64,000 bases of DNA, taken from contig PKFB01000031.1 in NCBI GenBank assembly GCA_002919305.1, forward strand, positions 1 to 64,000, in the 5' to 3' direction. Both the position numbers and the translations under genes were made by a program. This DNA comes from Actinomycetales bacterium. Lineage in GTDB: Bacteria > Actinomycetota > Actinomycetes > Mycobacteriales > Micromonosporaceae. Shown here piece by piece: positions 55,044-64,000 of this stretch (within the stretch, counting starts at the first letter, position 1; each line of letters begins with the position of its first letter). The notes under the pieces were generated by a model. The model was given only the letters and a program-made list of their open reading frames with translations. It did no database searches and had not been told where the DNA came from.

Positions 55044-58000
55044 ATGAAACTCGCCGGCCTGCTCGCGGCGGTCCTTGACGACCCCGCTTTGGCGGCCGTC
55101 CGTGACCTCGCGGCCTCGTCGGCGACCCAGGCGGACGTGGATATCACGGCCACCCCGGCGTTGCGCCCATTCGTGGTCGCCGCCATCGCCGCCGACCCTG
55201 ATGATCTTGTTGACGGGGCGGGGCGTCCCGTTCTCGCCGTCACCGCCACCACCCGGGAAGCCGATGACCTGGCGGCCGCGCTGCGCTGCCTGCTGCCGCC
55301 CGATCAGGTGGTCGTCTATCCGGCGTGGGAGACGTTGCCGCACGAGCGGCTGTCCCCACGGTCGGACACCGTCGGACGCCGGCTGGCGGTGCTGCGCCGG
55401 TTGGCGCACCCAGATCCCACCGACCCCAGCCGTGGGCCGATCCGGGTGGTGGTGGCGCCGGTGCGCAGCGTGTTGCAACCGCAGTTGGCGGGCCTGGGGG
55501 ACCTGGAACCGATCGAGCTGGCGGCGGGGGACAGCGCGGATCTGGAGGAGACGGCGCGGCGCCTGTCCGACCTGGCGTACACCCGGGTCGATCTGGTGGA
55601 AAAGCGGGGAGAGTTCGCCGTCCGGGGTGGGTTGCTGGATGTGTTCCCCCCGACCGAGGAACACCCGATTCGGCTCGAGTTCTGGGGCGACGAGATCGAG
55701 CAGCTGCGGTATTTCGCGGTCGCTGACCAGCGGACGTTCGCCCCGGCCGAACGGCTGTGGGCGCCGCCCTGCCGGGAGCTACTCCTGACGCCTGAGGTGC
55801 GGCAGCGGGCGGCCGAGCTGGCCCAGAAGCACCCCGCGTTGGCCGAGATGCTCGACAAGCTGGCGCAGGGCATCCCGGTGGAGGGCATGGAGTCGTTGAT
55901 GCCAGCGCTGTTGGAAGACACCGGCAAGCTGGAGCTGCTGGTCAACACCCTGCCCGCCGACACCCACGTGGTGCTGTGCGACCCGGAACGCATCCGCACC
56001 CGCGCCCATGATCTGGTACGCACCAGCGAGGAGTTCCTCGCCGCCAGCTGGGCCGCCGCGGCGGTCGGGGGTGAGGCCCCCATCGATCTGGGCGCCGCCT
56101 CGTTCCGGAGCCTGAGCCAGGTGCGGGCCGCCGCGTTGGAGGCCGGGCTGCGATGGTGGTCGGTGAGCCCGTTCGGGATGGCCGGCGCCCGCGAAGACGG
56201 CACCGCGGATACCAGCTTGAGCGTCGCTGGCTTGAGCGTCAATGTCTCCGATAGCCCTGGCGACGCCACCGAACTGGTTAGCCAGGCGCAGCCGGCACCC
56301 CTCTACCACGGCGACACCGCTCGCTTGTTGGATGACCTCAAGCGGTGGACCGGGGACGGCTGGCGGGTCGCCTTGGTGTTCGAAGGACACGGCCCGGCAC
56401 AGCGCGCCACCGAGGTCCTCGCCGATGCCGACCTTGGCGCGGTGGTGCTTGAGCAGGTCACCGAGCCGCTCCGGGCAGGAGTGGTGACCGTCGCCGTTGG
56501 GTCCCTGGAACGGGGCCTGGTGTCGGCCGACACCCAGCTGGCGATCCTCACCGGCAATGACGTCAGCGGTGGCCGGGGCGCGTCGACCCGGGACATGCGG
56601 CGCCTGCCCAGCCGGCGCCGCGGCCAGATCGACCCGTTGGAGCTCAAACCCGGCGACTACGTGGTACATGAGACCCACGGCATTGGCCGGTACGTGGAGT
56701 TGACCCGACGGACCATCGCGGGCGCCGAACGGGAGTACCTCGTCATCGAGTACGCCCCCAGCAAACGAGGCCAGCCGGGGGACCGGCTTTACGTCCCCAC
56801 CGACCAGCTGGACCTGCTCACCCGCTATGTCGGAGGCGAGCAGCCCACCGTGCACCGCCTCGGCGGCAGCGATTGGGCCAAGGCGAAGAGCCGCGCCCGT
56901 AAAGCGGTCCGGGAGATCGCGTCAGAGCTGATCCGGCTCTACGCGGCCCGGCAGGCCGCGACCGGCCACGCCTTTGGTCCGGACACCCCCTGGCAGCGGG
57001 AGTTGGAGGACGCGTTCCCCTACACCGAGACCCCCGATCAGCTCTCCGCGATTGAGGATGTCAAGCGGGACATGGAGCGGGTCGTGCCGATGGACCGGCT
57101 GATCTGCGGTGACGTCGGCTACGGCAAGACCGAGATCGCGGTCCGGGCGGCGTTCAAGGCGGTCCAGGACGGAAAGCAGGTGGCGGTGCTGGTGCCGACC
57201 ACCCTGCTCGCCCAACAGCACTACAACACCTTCACCGAGCGGATGGCGCAGTTCCCGGTGAACATCCGGATGCTGTCGCGGTTCGCCACTCCCCGGGAGA
57301 CCGAAGAGACGCTGGCGCAGCTGGCCGACGGCAGTGCCGACATCGTGATCGGCACCCACCGTCTGCTGTCCCCCACCGTGCGGTTCAAGGAGCTGGGGCT
57401 GGTCATCGTCGATGAGGAGCAGCGGTTCGGGGTCGAGCACAAGGAGTACCTCAAGCAGCTGCGTACCAATGTGGATGTGCTCACCATGTCGGCGACGCCG
57501 ATCCCACGTACCTTGGAGATGGCGCTCACCGGCATCCGGGAGATGTCCACAATCGCCACGCCGCCTGAGGAGCGTCACCCGGTCCTAACCTACGTCGGCG
57601 CGTACGACGAGAAGCAGATCACCGCCGCGATCCGACGGGAGCTGCTGCGGGACGGGCAGGTGTTCTACATCCACAACCGGGTCGAGTCGATCGAGAAGGC
57701 GGCGCGTCGCCTGCGGGAGCTGGTCCCGGAGGCCCGAATCACCACCGCTCACGGCCGGATGGGGGAGGACCGGCTGGAGAAGGTGATGCTCGGCTTCTGG
57801 GAGCGGGAGTACGACGTCCTGGTCTGCACCACCATCGTGGAGTCCGGGATCGATATTCCCAACGCCAATACCCTCATCGTGGAGCGCGCCGACCTGCTAG
57901 GCCTGGCGCAGTTGCACCAGATTCGGGGTCGGGTCGGCCGCGGGCGGGAACGCGCGTACGCGTATTTCCTGTACCCGGCCGAGAAGCCGCTGACCGAGCA

Positions 58001-58682
58001 GGCCCACGAGCGGCTGGCGACCATCGCGCAGCACACCGAACTCGGCGCCGGGATGTATGTGGCCATGAAGGACCTGGAGATCCGGGGCGCCGGTAACCTG
58101 CTCGGCGGTGAGCAGTCCGGACACATCGAGGGCGTCGGGTTCGACCTGTATGTGCGGATGGTGGGGGAGGCGGTCACGGCCTTCAAAGGCGGTGTCGAAG
58201 AGCCTCCGGCCGAGATCAAGGTGGACCTGCCGGTCAACGCCCACCTGCCGCACGACTACATCTCGGTGGAGCGGCTGCGGCTGGAGATGTACCGCAAGAT
58301 CGCGGAGGTACGCGACGAGGCGGGACTGGCGGAGGTCCGTGCGGAGATGACCGACCGTTACGGCGAGCCGCCCGAGCCGGTGCTGAACCTGCTACGGGTC
58401 GCCCGGTTCCGGCTCCTGGCCCGGCAGCACGGTATTACCGAGGTGGCGCTACAGGGACGCCACATCCGGTTCTCGCCGATGCCGTTGCCCGAGTCCAAAC
58501 AGCTGCGGCTGAAGCGGCTGTACCCGGACGCGGTGTACAAGCAGGCCGTTGAGACGGTGAGCGTGCCACGTCCCGCCACCCGGCGGGTGGGCGGCGAGCC
58601 GCTGCGTGATGTGGCGCTGCTGGACTGGTGCACCGAACTGATCACGAACGTGCTGCAGACTCCGATGGCGGTGGGCTCATGA
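55044..58682 (+). CDS. mfd: Transcription-repair coupling factor
   Basis: Mfd removes RNA polymerase stalled at DNA damage and recruits UvrA. The 1212 residues show the UvrB-like N-terminal region, the RNA-polymerase-interacting domain ([21 protein letters not shown], about 530-550), then the RecG-like helicase motor with Walker [12 protein letters not shown] (about 689) and DEEQRFG (about 790). The motif [35 protein letters not shown] is split here as [12 protein letters not shown] and [10 protein letters not shown]. The C-terminal TRCF domain closes it. ATG 55044 has GGGGGA seven bases upstream; the longer open frame from 54981 has none. It overlaps mazG by four bases. Confidence 0.96.
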   Translation: MKLAGLLAAVLDDPALAAVRDLAASSATQADVDITATPALRPFVVAAIAADPDDLVDGAGRPVLAVTATTREADDLAAALRCLLPPDQVVVYPAWETLPHERLSPRSDTVGRRLAVLRRLAHPDPTDPSRGPIRVVVAPVRSVLQPQLAGLGDLEPIELAAGDSADLEETARRLSDLAYTRVDLVEKRGEFAVRGGLLDVFPPTEEHPIRLEFWGDEIEQLRYFAVADQRTFAPAERLWAPPCRELLLTPEVRQRAAELAQKHPALAEMLDKLAQGIPVEGMESLMPALLEDTGKLELLVNTLPADTHVVLCDPERIRTRAHDLVRTSEEFLAASWAAAAVGGEAPIDLGAASFRSLSQVRAAALEAGLRWWSVSPFGMAGAREDGTADTSLSVAGLSVNVSDSPGDATELVSQAQPAPLYHGDTARLLDDLKRWTGDGWRVALVFEGHGPAQRATEVLADADLGAVVLEQVTEPLRAGVVTVAVGSLERGLVSADTQLAILTGNDVSGGRGASTRDMRRLPSRRRGQIDPLELKPGDYVVHETHGIGRYVELTRRTIAGAEREYLVIEYAPSKRGQPGDRLYVPTDQLDLLTRYVGGEQPTVHRLGGSDWAKAKSRARKAVREIASELIRLYAARQAATGHAFGPDTPWQRELEDAFPYTETPDQLSAIEDVKRDMERVVPMDRLICGDVGYGKTEIAVRAAFKAVQDGKQVAVLVPTTLLAQQHYNTFTERMAQFPVNIRMLSRFATPRETEETLAQLADGSADIVIGTHRLLSPTVRFKELGLVIVDEEQRFGVEHKEYLKQLRTNVDVLTMSATPIPRTLEMALTGIREMSTIATPPEERHPVLTYVGAYDEKQITAAIRRELLRDGQVFYIHNRVESIEKAARRLRELVPEARITTAHGRMGEDRLEKVMLGFWEREYDVLVCTTIVESGIDIPNANTLIVERADLLGLAQLHQIRGRVGRGRERAYAYFLYPAEKPLTEQAHERLATIAQHTELGAGMYVAMKDLEIRGAGNLLGGEQSGHIEGVGFDLYVRMVGEAVTAFKGGVEEPPAEIKVDLPVNAHLPHDYISVERLRLEMYRKIAEVRDEAGLAEVRAEMTDRYGEPPEPVLNLLRVARFRLLARQHGITEVALQGRHIRFSPMPLPESKQLRLKRLYPDAVYKQAVETVSVPRPATRRVGGEPLRDVALLDWCTELITNVLQTPMAVGS

Positions 58683-59818
58683 AGCGGATCGTGCTACTGG
58701 TGACCTCCCCCCGGCTCCCGGCCGGGCTGCTGTCGGCCGCGGCGTGGGAGCTGCTGCGCTCCCCCGAGGCCCGGGTGTACGCGGGGGCGCAGACGCCCCA
58801 GGTCGCCGCGGTGACCGCTGCCGGCGTACCCGTCTCGGTGGTCGACGACGGTGTCACCGCCCTGTTGGACGACCCGGCCGATCTCGTGGTGTGGTTGGCC
58901 GGCCCCGATGGCGACCAGGAGCTGGCCCGGCGCCTGGGGCACCGTCTGGTGACGGCACCGGACCGAGCCGAGCTGGAGGTGATGCACGGCTCGTGGGACC
59001 CGCCCGGCGCGCGCCTGCTGGACGTGGTGTCGGTGATGGACCGGCTGCGTTCTCCGGGAGGCTGCCCGTGGGACGCCAAACAGACGCACGCCTCCCTGGC
59101 CCATTACCTGCTGGAGGAGACCTACGAGGCGTACGACGCCATCGTCACCGGTGACCTGAAGGCGCTGCGGGAGGAGTTGGGGGACGTCCTGCTCCAAGTG
59201 GCGTTCCACGCCCGGATCGCCGAGGAAGCCCCGGAAGGGTCGCCCGGGCGGTGGTCGATCGACGATGTGGCGGGGGACCTGGTGTCCAAGCTGATCCGGC
59301 GGCACCCCCACGTGTTCGAAGGGGGTGCGGTCGGCGACGCCGAGGAGGTGTACGCCAACTGGGAGCGGATCAAAAAGGCCGAGAAAGCGCGTAAGTCCTC
59401 AGTGGACGGCGTAGCGCTGTCTCAGCCAGCGTTGGCGCTCGCCGCGAAGTTGATGGCCCGGGCCGCCCGCGCCGGGGTTAAGGCGCCGGTCCCGCCTTTG
59501 CCGCCCGAGGTCGCGGCCCTCCTCGCCGACTCCGTCCCCCAGTCGGGCACCCCGTCCGACTCCGCGGATCCGGTGTCCACCATGGATACGCCTGAAGCGC
59601 CTTCCACTGTGGAGTCATCAAATCCCACGGATCCGACGACGGCCGCGGACTCCGCGGACACCGACGCGGCGGCGGAGCGGGAGCGGCGGTTTGGACGACT
59701 GCTGCTGTCGGTGGTGGCACTCGCCCGGGAGCAGGGGGTCGACGCCGAGGCGGCGCTGCGCCGCGCCGCGCTTGAGTATGCCGACATGGTGCGGGCGGCC
59801 GAAGGCGCCGGGGCCTGA
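58679..59818 (+). CDS. mazG: Nucleoside triphosphate pyrophosphohydrolase MazG
   Basis: MazG hydrolyses (d)NTPs, including damaged ones, to monophosphates. Of its 379 residues, 1-115 form an N-terminal region seen in actinobacterial MazG. The catalytic MazG domain follows (about 117-260): [34 protein letters not shown] (EExxE metal site, 146-150) and [15 protein letters not shown] Ser/Thr/Asp/Pro-rich linker of about 55 residues (about 290-345) interrupts the C-terminal part. Its ATG overlaps the mfd stop (ATGA), so the two are coupled, as in Rv1020-Rv1021. Confidence 0.93.
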   Translation: MKRIVLLVTSPRLPAGLLSAAAWELLRSPEARVYAGAQTPQVAAVTAAGVPVSVVDDGVTALLDDPADLVVWLAGPDGDQELARRLGHRLVTAPDRAELEVMHGSWDPPGARLLDVVSVMDRLRSPGGCPWDAKQTHASLAHYLLEETYEAYDAIVTGDLKALREELGDVLLQVAFHARIAEEAPEGSPGRWSIDDVAGDLVSKLIRRHPHVFEGGAVGDAEEVYANWERIKKAEKARKSSVDGVALSQPALALAAKLMARAARAGVKAPVPPLPPEVAALLADSVPQSGTPSDSADPVSTMDTPEAPSTVESSNPTDPTTAADSADTDAAAERERRFGRLLLSVVALAREQGVDAEAALRRAALEYADMVRAAEGAGA

Positions 59819-59889
59819 CCGTTATCCGGATCATCGGATGCGCGTGTGAAGCCCGCCGACGTCGGACCTGACCGGTAGCGTGCTTGTCC

Positions 59890-61512
59890 ATGGCGCATGA
59901 CTTCATCCCGCTTGCCGAACGGATCGTCGACGCTCTACTGGAGAACGATCCGGTGGCCGCCATGTACGCCGGCGACCACCGTTTCGATGACCGGTTACCG
60001 GATTTCTCTAGGGACGCTGTCGCCGCCCGGATCGGGATGCTTAGGGACGCGTCACACGCCCTGGCCCAGATCGATCCGGACGGGTTGGCTCTGGCCGAGC
60101 GGGTGGATCACGCGCTGCTGACCAACGCCGTGGAAGGGCAGCTGTTCGAACTAACCGAGATTCGTAGCCACGAATGGGATCCGCTGGTTCACAATCCCGG
60201 CAGCTTGCTTTACGGTCTGCTCGCACGGCCGTTTGCGCCAGCCGCGCGGCGCGCCGAGAGTTTGGCCGCGCGGCTGGAAGCCATCCCTGACGCGTTGGCC
60301 ACCGCCCGTGCTGTGCTGGCCGATTGCCCGGCGGTGCATGTAGAGACCGCGATCGGCCAGTTCACCGGGCTGCGACGGCTCATCGACGACGAGACGCGTC
60401 CCTTGCTACAGGAGGCGCCGGCGCTCGCACCCCGGATCCGCGCGGCCGGGGATCAGGCGTTGGCGGCGATCGCAGAGTTTGTCACCTGGCTGCGGGCGCG
60501 AGGTGACGAACCAGGGCGGGATCCCCGCCTCGGGCGTCGGCTGTGGGAGGCCAAGCTCTGGCACACCCTCGACACCGAGCTGTCCGCCCGTCAGCTGCTC
60601 AGCCAGGCCGAGGAGAACCTGGAACGGGTGACCGAGGAGATTCGGCGGGCGGCTGCGGAGTTCCTCGGTGAGGATGCCCCCGTCGACGACGCCACGGTAC
60701 GCGCCGCGCTGGATCGGCTCGCCGCGGAGCGCCCCGACAACACGACGATCGTGGGTCTGGCCGAGGGGACGCTGGAGGAGGCCACGCGCTTTGTCACCGT
60801 CCACGATCTGGTGTCCCTTGTGGACGACCCTTGCGTGATCGTGGAGATGCCTGAATTCGCGCGGGGAGTGGCGGTGGCCTACTGCGATCCTCCCGGCCCA
60901 CTGGAGACGGCGGAGGTGCCCACCTTCTACGCGATCGCGCCTACCCCGGCGGATTGGCCGCCGGAGCGGGTCGAATCGTTCTACCGCGAGTACAACAACC
61001 ACATGATTCGCAATCTCACGGTGCACGAGGCGATGCCTGGCCATTTCCTGCAACTGGCCAAGGCCCGTCGCTACCGCGGGTCGACGCGGGTTCGTGCGGT
61101 GTGCGCCAGCGGCTCCTTCATCGAAGGATGGGCGGTGTACGCGGAGGAGTTCATGGCCGACGCCGGTTTCGGTGGGCTGCCGGTGCGGCTGCAGCAGCTG
61201 AAGATGCAGCTGCGCATGACGATTAACGCGCTTTTGGACCAGTTGGTGCACTGTGAAGGGTTGCAGCAGGACGAGGCGCTGCGGCTGATGCAGGACCGCG
61301 GTTTCCAGGAGGAGGGGGAGGCGGTCGGTAAGTGGCGTCGTGCCCTACTTACCTCCACCCAGCTGTCCACCTATTTCGTCGGTTACACCGAGGTCTCCCA
61401 GATCGCCGCTGCGCGCCCACCGTCCCACACCGTGCGCTCGTGGCACGACGCGATGCTGGCGCACGGATCACCGGCGCCTCGGCATCTGCGTACTCTACTC
61501 GGAATCGACTGA
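59890..61512 (+). CDS. DUF885 family zinc-hydrolase-like protein
   Basis: A soluble, mostly helical protein of 540 residues of the DUF885 family, related to thermolysin-like or carboxypeptidase-type metallopeptidases. The signature NLTVHEAMPGHFLQLAKARR contains a His-Glu-x4-His zinc-site pattern. EGWAVYAEEFM downstream supplies the third ligand type. There is no signal peptide, so it is cytosolic. The ATG at 59890 is eight bases after a TAGCGT box, which suggests a leaderless message; the TTG two codons earlier is less likely. The substrate is unknown. It converges with the lipoprotein gene. Confidence 0.87.
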   Translation: MAHDFIPLAERIVDALLENDPVAAMYAGDHRFDDRLPDFSRDAVAARIGMLRDASHALAQIDPDGLALAERVDHALLTNAVEGQLFELTEIRSHEWDPLVHNPGSLLYGLLARPFAPAARRAESLAARLEAIPDALATARAVLADCPAVHVETAIGQFTGLRRLIDDETRPLLQEAPALAPRIRAAGDQALAAIAEFVTWLRARGDEPGRDPRLGRRLWEAKLWHTLDTELSARQLLSQAEENLERVTEEIRRAAAEFLGEDAPVDDATVRAALDRLAAERPDNTTIVGLAEGTLEEATRFVTVHDLVSLVDDPCVIVEMPEFARGVAVAYCDPPGPLETAEVPTFYAIAPTPADWPPERVESFYREYNNHMIRNLTVHEAMPGHFLQLAKARRYRGSTRVRAVCASGSFIEGWAVYAEEFMADAGFGGLPVRLQQLKMQLRMTINALLDQLVHCEGLQQDEALRLMQDRGFQEEGEAVGKWRRALLTSTQLSTYFVGYTEVSQIAAARPPSHTVRSWHDAMLAHGSPAPRHLRTLLGID

Positions 61513-61524
61513 CGTCAGGTCGCC

Positions 61525-61542
61525 GTACGCCCGTCGGCGTAC
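61525..61542. terminator. Hairpin after the DUF885 gene
   Basis: GTACGCC and GGCGTAC form a perfect 7-bp stem with loop CGTC, 12 bases after the stop codon. A second weak stem (GGGAA...TTCCC) lies near 61600-61618 and could serve the opposite strand. Confidence 0.5.
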
Positions 61543-61708
61543 ACTCGGGACCCGCCAGAGCGTCTTCAGCGCACCGGTCACGTCAGCGGGCACGACGGGA
61601 GGGAAGTTGAGTTTTCCCGCCAAATCGGGAGAAACTCCGTAGAATCGTGCTCTGGGTGACGTGACGGGCGTGGTCGATCCTGCTATGGCTGCCGATCCTG
61701 TGATGCCA

Positions 61709-62446
61709 TCACGATCTGCTCGCAGAGGGTCGGTTATCCACCACGACCGCATCGGCGGGAGGGTCGAAGGCGTCTGGCGAGATCGTGTCCGACTGTTGGG
61801 TGAGCAGCAGGTCCACCCAGGTCGTCTCGACACCGCTGTCGGTGTCGTCATTGGTGTCACCGACGAGGAGGTCGATGTTCACCGTGCCGCTGAACGAGGC
61901 GAGCAACCCTTCGGTGGTGACACAGGTCTGGAAGTTCGCCGCCGCCGCGTCCCGCAATCCGCTGACGCTCAGGCAGGTGGCGTGACGGCCCGCGATGGTG
62001 GTGTCGCTGTATTCGATCTGCGCTTCCGGGTCCAAAGAGGTCGCGGTGAGCAGATCAACGACGGCGTCGGGTGGGAGGAAGCCAGCCTCGGCCAACGACC
62101 GCAGATCGGTCGTCAGACTGGGCGTGGGGGGCGGGAAGATCTCGCAGTGGGACTGACCAGCGTTTTCCCGGATCGTGCAGATCATCTCCGCTTCGGGAGT
62201 CAGGACGTATTGGCCACCGGGGAAGGAGTACGCGAACCGGTATGGCCGCTGTCCCTGCACGAGGGTGGACAGCTCGCCACCCGACAGCTGGTACTGCGCG
62301 GTGTAGATCTTCTGGCTCGCCTGATCGAGCCGTCCGGCGAGGTCGTTGGCCAGTTGGGTCCGGTCCTCCGTGCCGGCCGACAGGTCCACGGCTTGGCAGG
62401 CCGAGACTAGGCCGGACAACACCAGCAGTATGGCCACAATGCCCAT
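61709..62446 (-). CDS. Small secreted lipoprotein of unknown function
   Basis: A protein of 245 residues with a lipoprotein signal peptide: MGIVAILLVLSGLVSACQ, with lipobox LVSAC and Cys17 as the modified residue. The mature part starts with a helical stretch (about 20-60) and continues with mixed strands and three further cysteines. The tail is Asp/Pro-rich. ATG 62446 has AAGGGGG six bases upstream, which settles the start against the longer open frame. It occupies the mazG-eno gap where M. tuberculosis has LpqU, but I see no lytic transglycosylase motif, so it is not an obvious LpqU homologue. Confidence 0.8.
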   Translation of the reverse strand: MGIVAILLVLSGLVSACQAVDLSAGTEDRTQLANDLAGRLDQASQKIYTAQYQLSGGELSTLVQGQRPYRFAYSFPGGQYVLTPEAEMICTIRENAGQSHCEIFPPPTPSLTTDLRSLAEAGFLPPDAVVDLLTATSLDPEAQIEYSDTTIAGRHATCLSVSGLRDAAAANFQTCVTTEGLLASFSGTVNIDLLVGDTNDDTDSGVETTWVDLLLTQQSDTISPDAFDPPADAVVVDNRPSASRS

Positions 62447-62689
62447 GGTTCGCCCCCTTTCCCGGGCCAGGGAGGGAGGGTGGCGATCGTTTCCGGGATG
62501 GGTCGGGGAAAGGCATGGCCGCATAGCCATCAGACTGACCTCCCACCGCAACGGGTCGCAAACCGGCTGCCGGTAGTCTCGCTCAGTGGAGAACACAGAC
62601 GATCCATGGTTACCCGCACCGGGCAGGGATCACGGCGGCCCGCAGGTGTGCCGTGTCCGGGATACCCGGGACCGGGCGGGCCGGCATGA

Positions 62690-63991
<1,302 letters not shown>

Positions 63992-64000
63992 CCTCACACG

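Noticed and set aside
61709-62446. LpqU lytic transglycosylase by synteny
   Set aside because: It sits in the mazG-eno gap, but no catalytic Glu motif of a transglycosylase is visible; only the lipoprotein signal is shared.

Overview
The window comes from a high-GC actinomycete. The evidence is the strong G/C third-codon bias, frequent GTG starts, several apparently leaderless starts, an RpfB-type resuscitation factor, a Pmt-type protein mannosyltransferase and actinobacterial forms of Mfd and MazG. The housekeeping gene content matches, from memory, the Mycobacterium tuberculosis segment Rv1002c-Rv1023 (pmt, rsmI, metG, tatD, rpfB, ksgA, ispE, pth, rplY, prs, glmU, a tetR, mfd, mazG, eno). 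I would place it among filamentous actinomycetes (Micromonosporales or Glycomycetales type), but I cannot name a genus from sequence alone.

Layout. 0-6 kb: a minus-strand partial gene at the left edge, two divergent single-pass membrane proteins (one proline-rich, one with an NPCBM-like domain), a family III CoA-transferase/racemase and a class A penicillin-binding protein with a strong terminator. 6-22 kb: pmt, rsmI, metG, an unrecognised protein with a duplicated domain, tatD, rpfB-rsmA-ispE (overlapping genes), an ABC-F ATPase, two tandem DUF4383 membrane proteins, and a fatty acid desaturase-tetR pair. 22-27.4 kb: tRNA-Gln(UUG), glmU, prs, rplY with a long structured leader, and pth.

27.5-54 kb is an accessory block lying between pth and mfd. 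It encodes what looks like a Wzx/Wzy-type exopolysaccharide system with its own sulfation chemistry. Chain initiation: a polyprenyl glycosylphosphotransferase. Extension: GT2 and WecG/TagA glycosyltransferases. Export, polymerisation and length control: a flippase, an O-antigen-ligase/Wzy-like protein and a Wzz/BY-kinase-like protein. There are also an APH-fold kinase-like protein, a secreted GH26-like protein and three different sulfotransferases. Sulfate activation comes from CysD and CysN, APS kinase comes from a protein with a degenerate ATP-sulfurylase domain, and PAP recycling comes from CysQ. No APS/PAPS reductase or sulfite reductase is present, so the local sulfur genes fit sulfation better than cysteine synthesis. 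A four-gene ABC-2 exporter operon, ppc and a DUF457-type membrane protein complete the block.

55-64 kb: mfd-mazG (overlapping), a DUF885 zinc-hydrolase-like protein, a small lipoprotein and enolase. I saw no insertion sequence, prophage, CRISPR array or rRNA. Coordinates of start codons are judged by eye from Shine-Dalgarno spacing, promoter position and overlap with the upstream gene.
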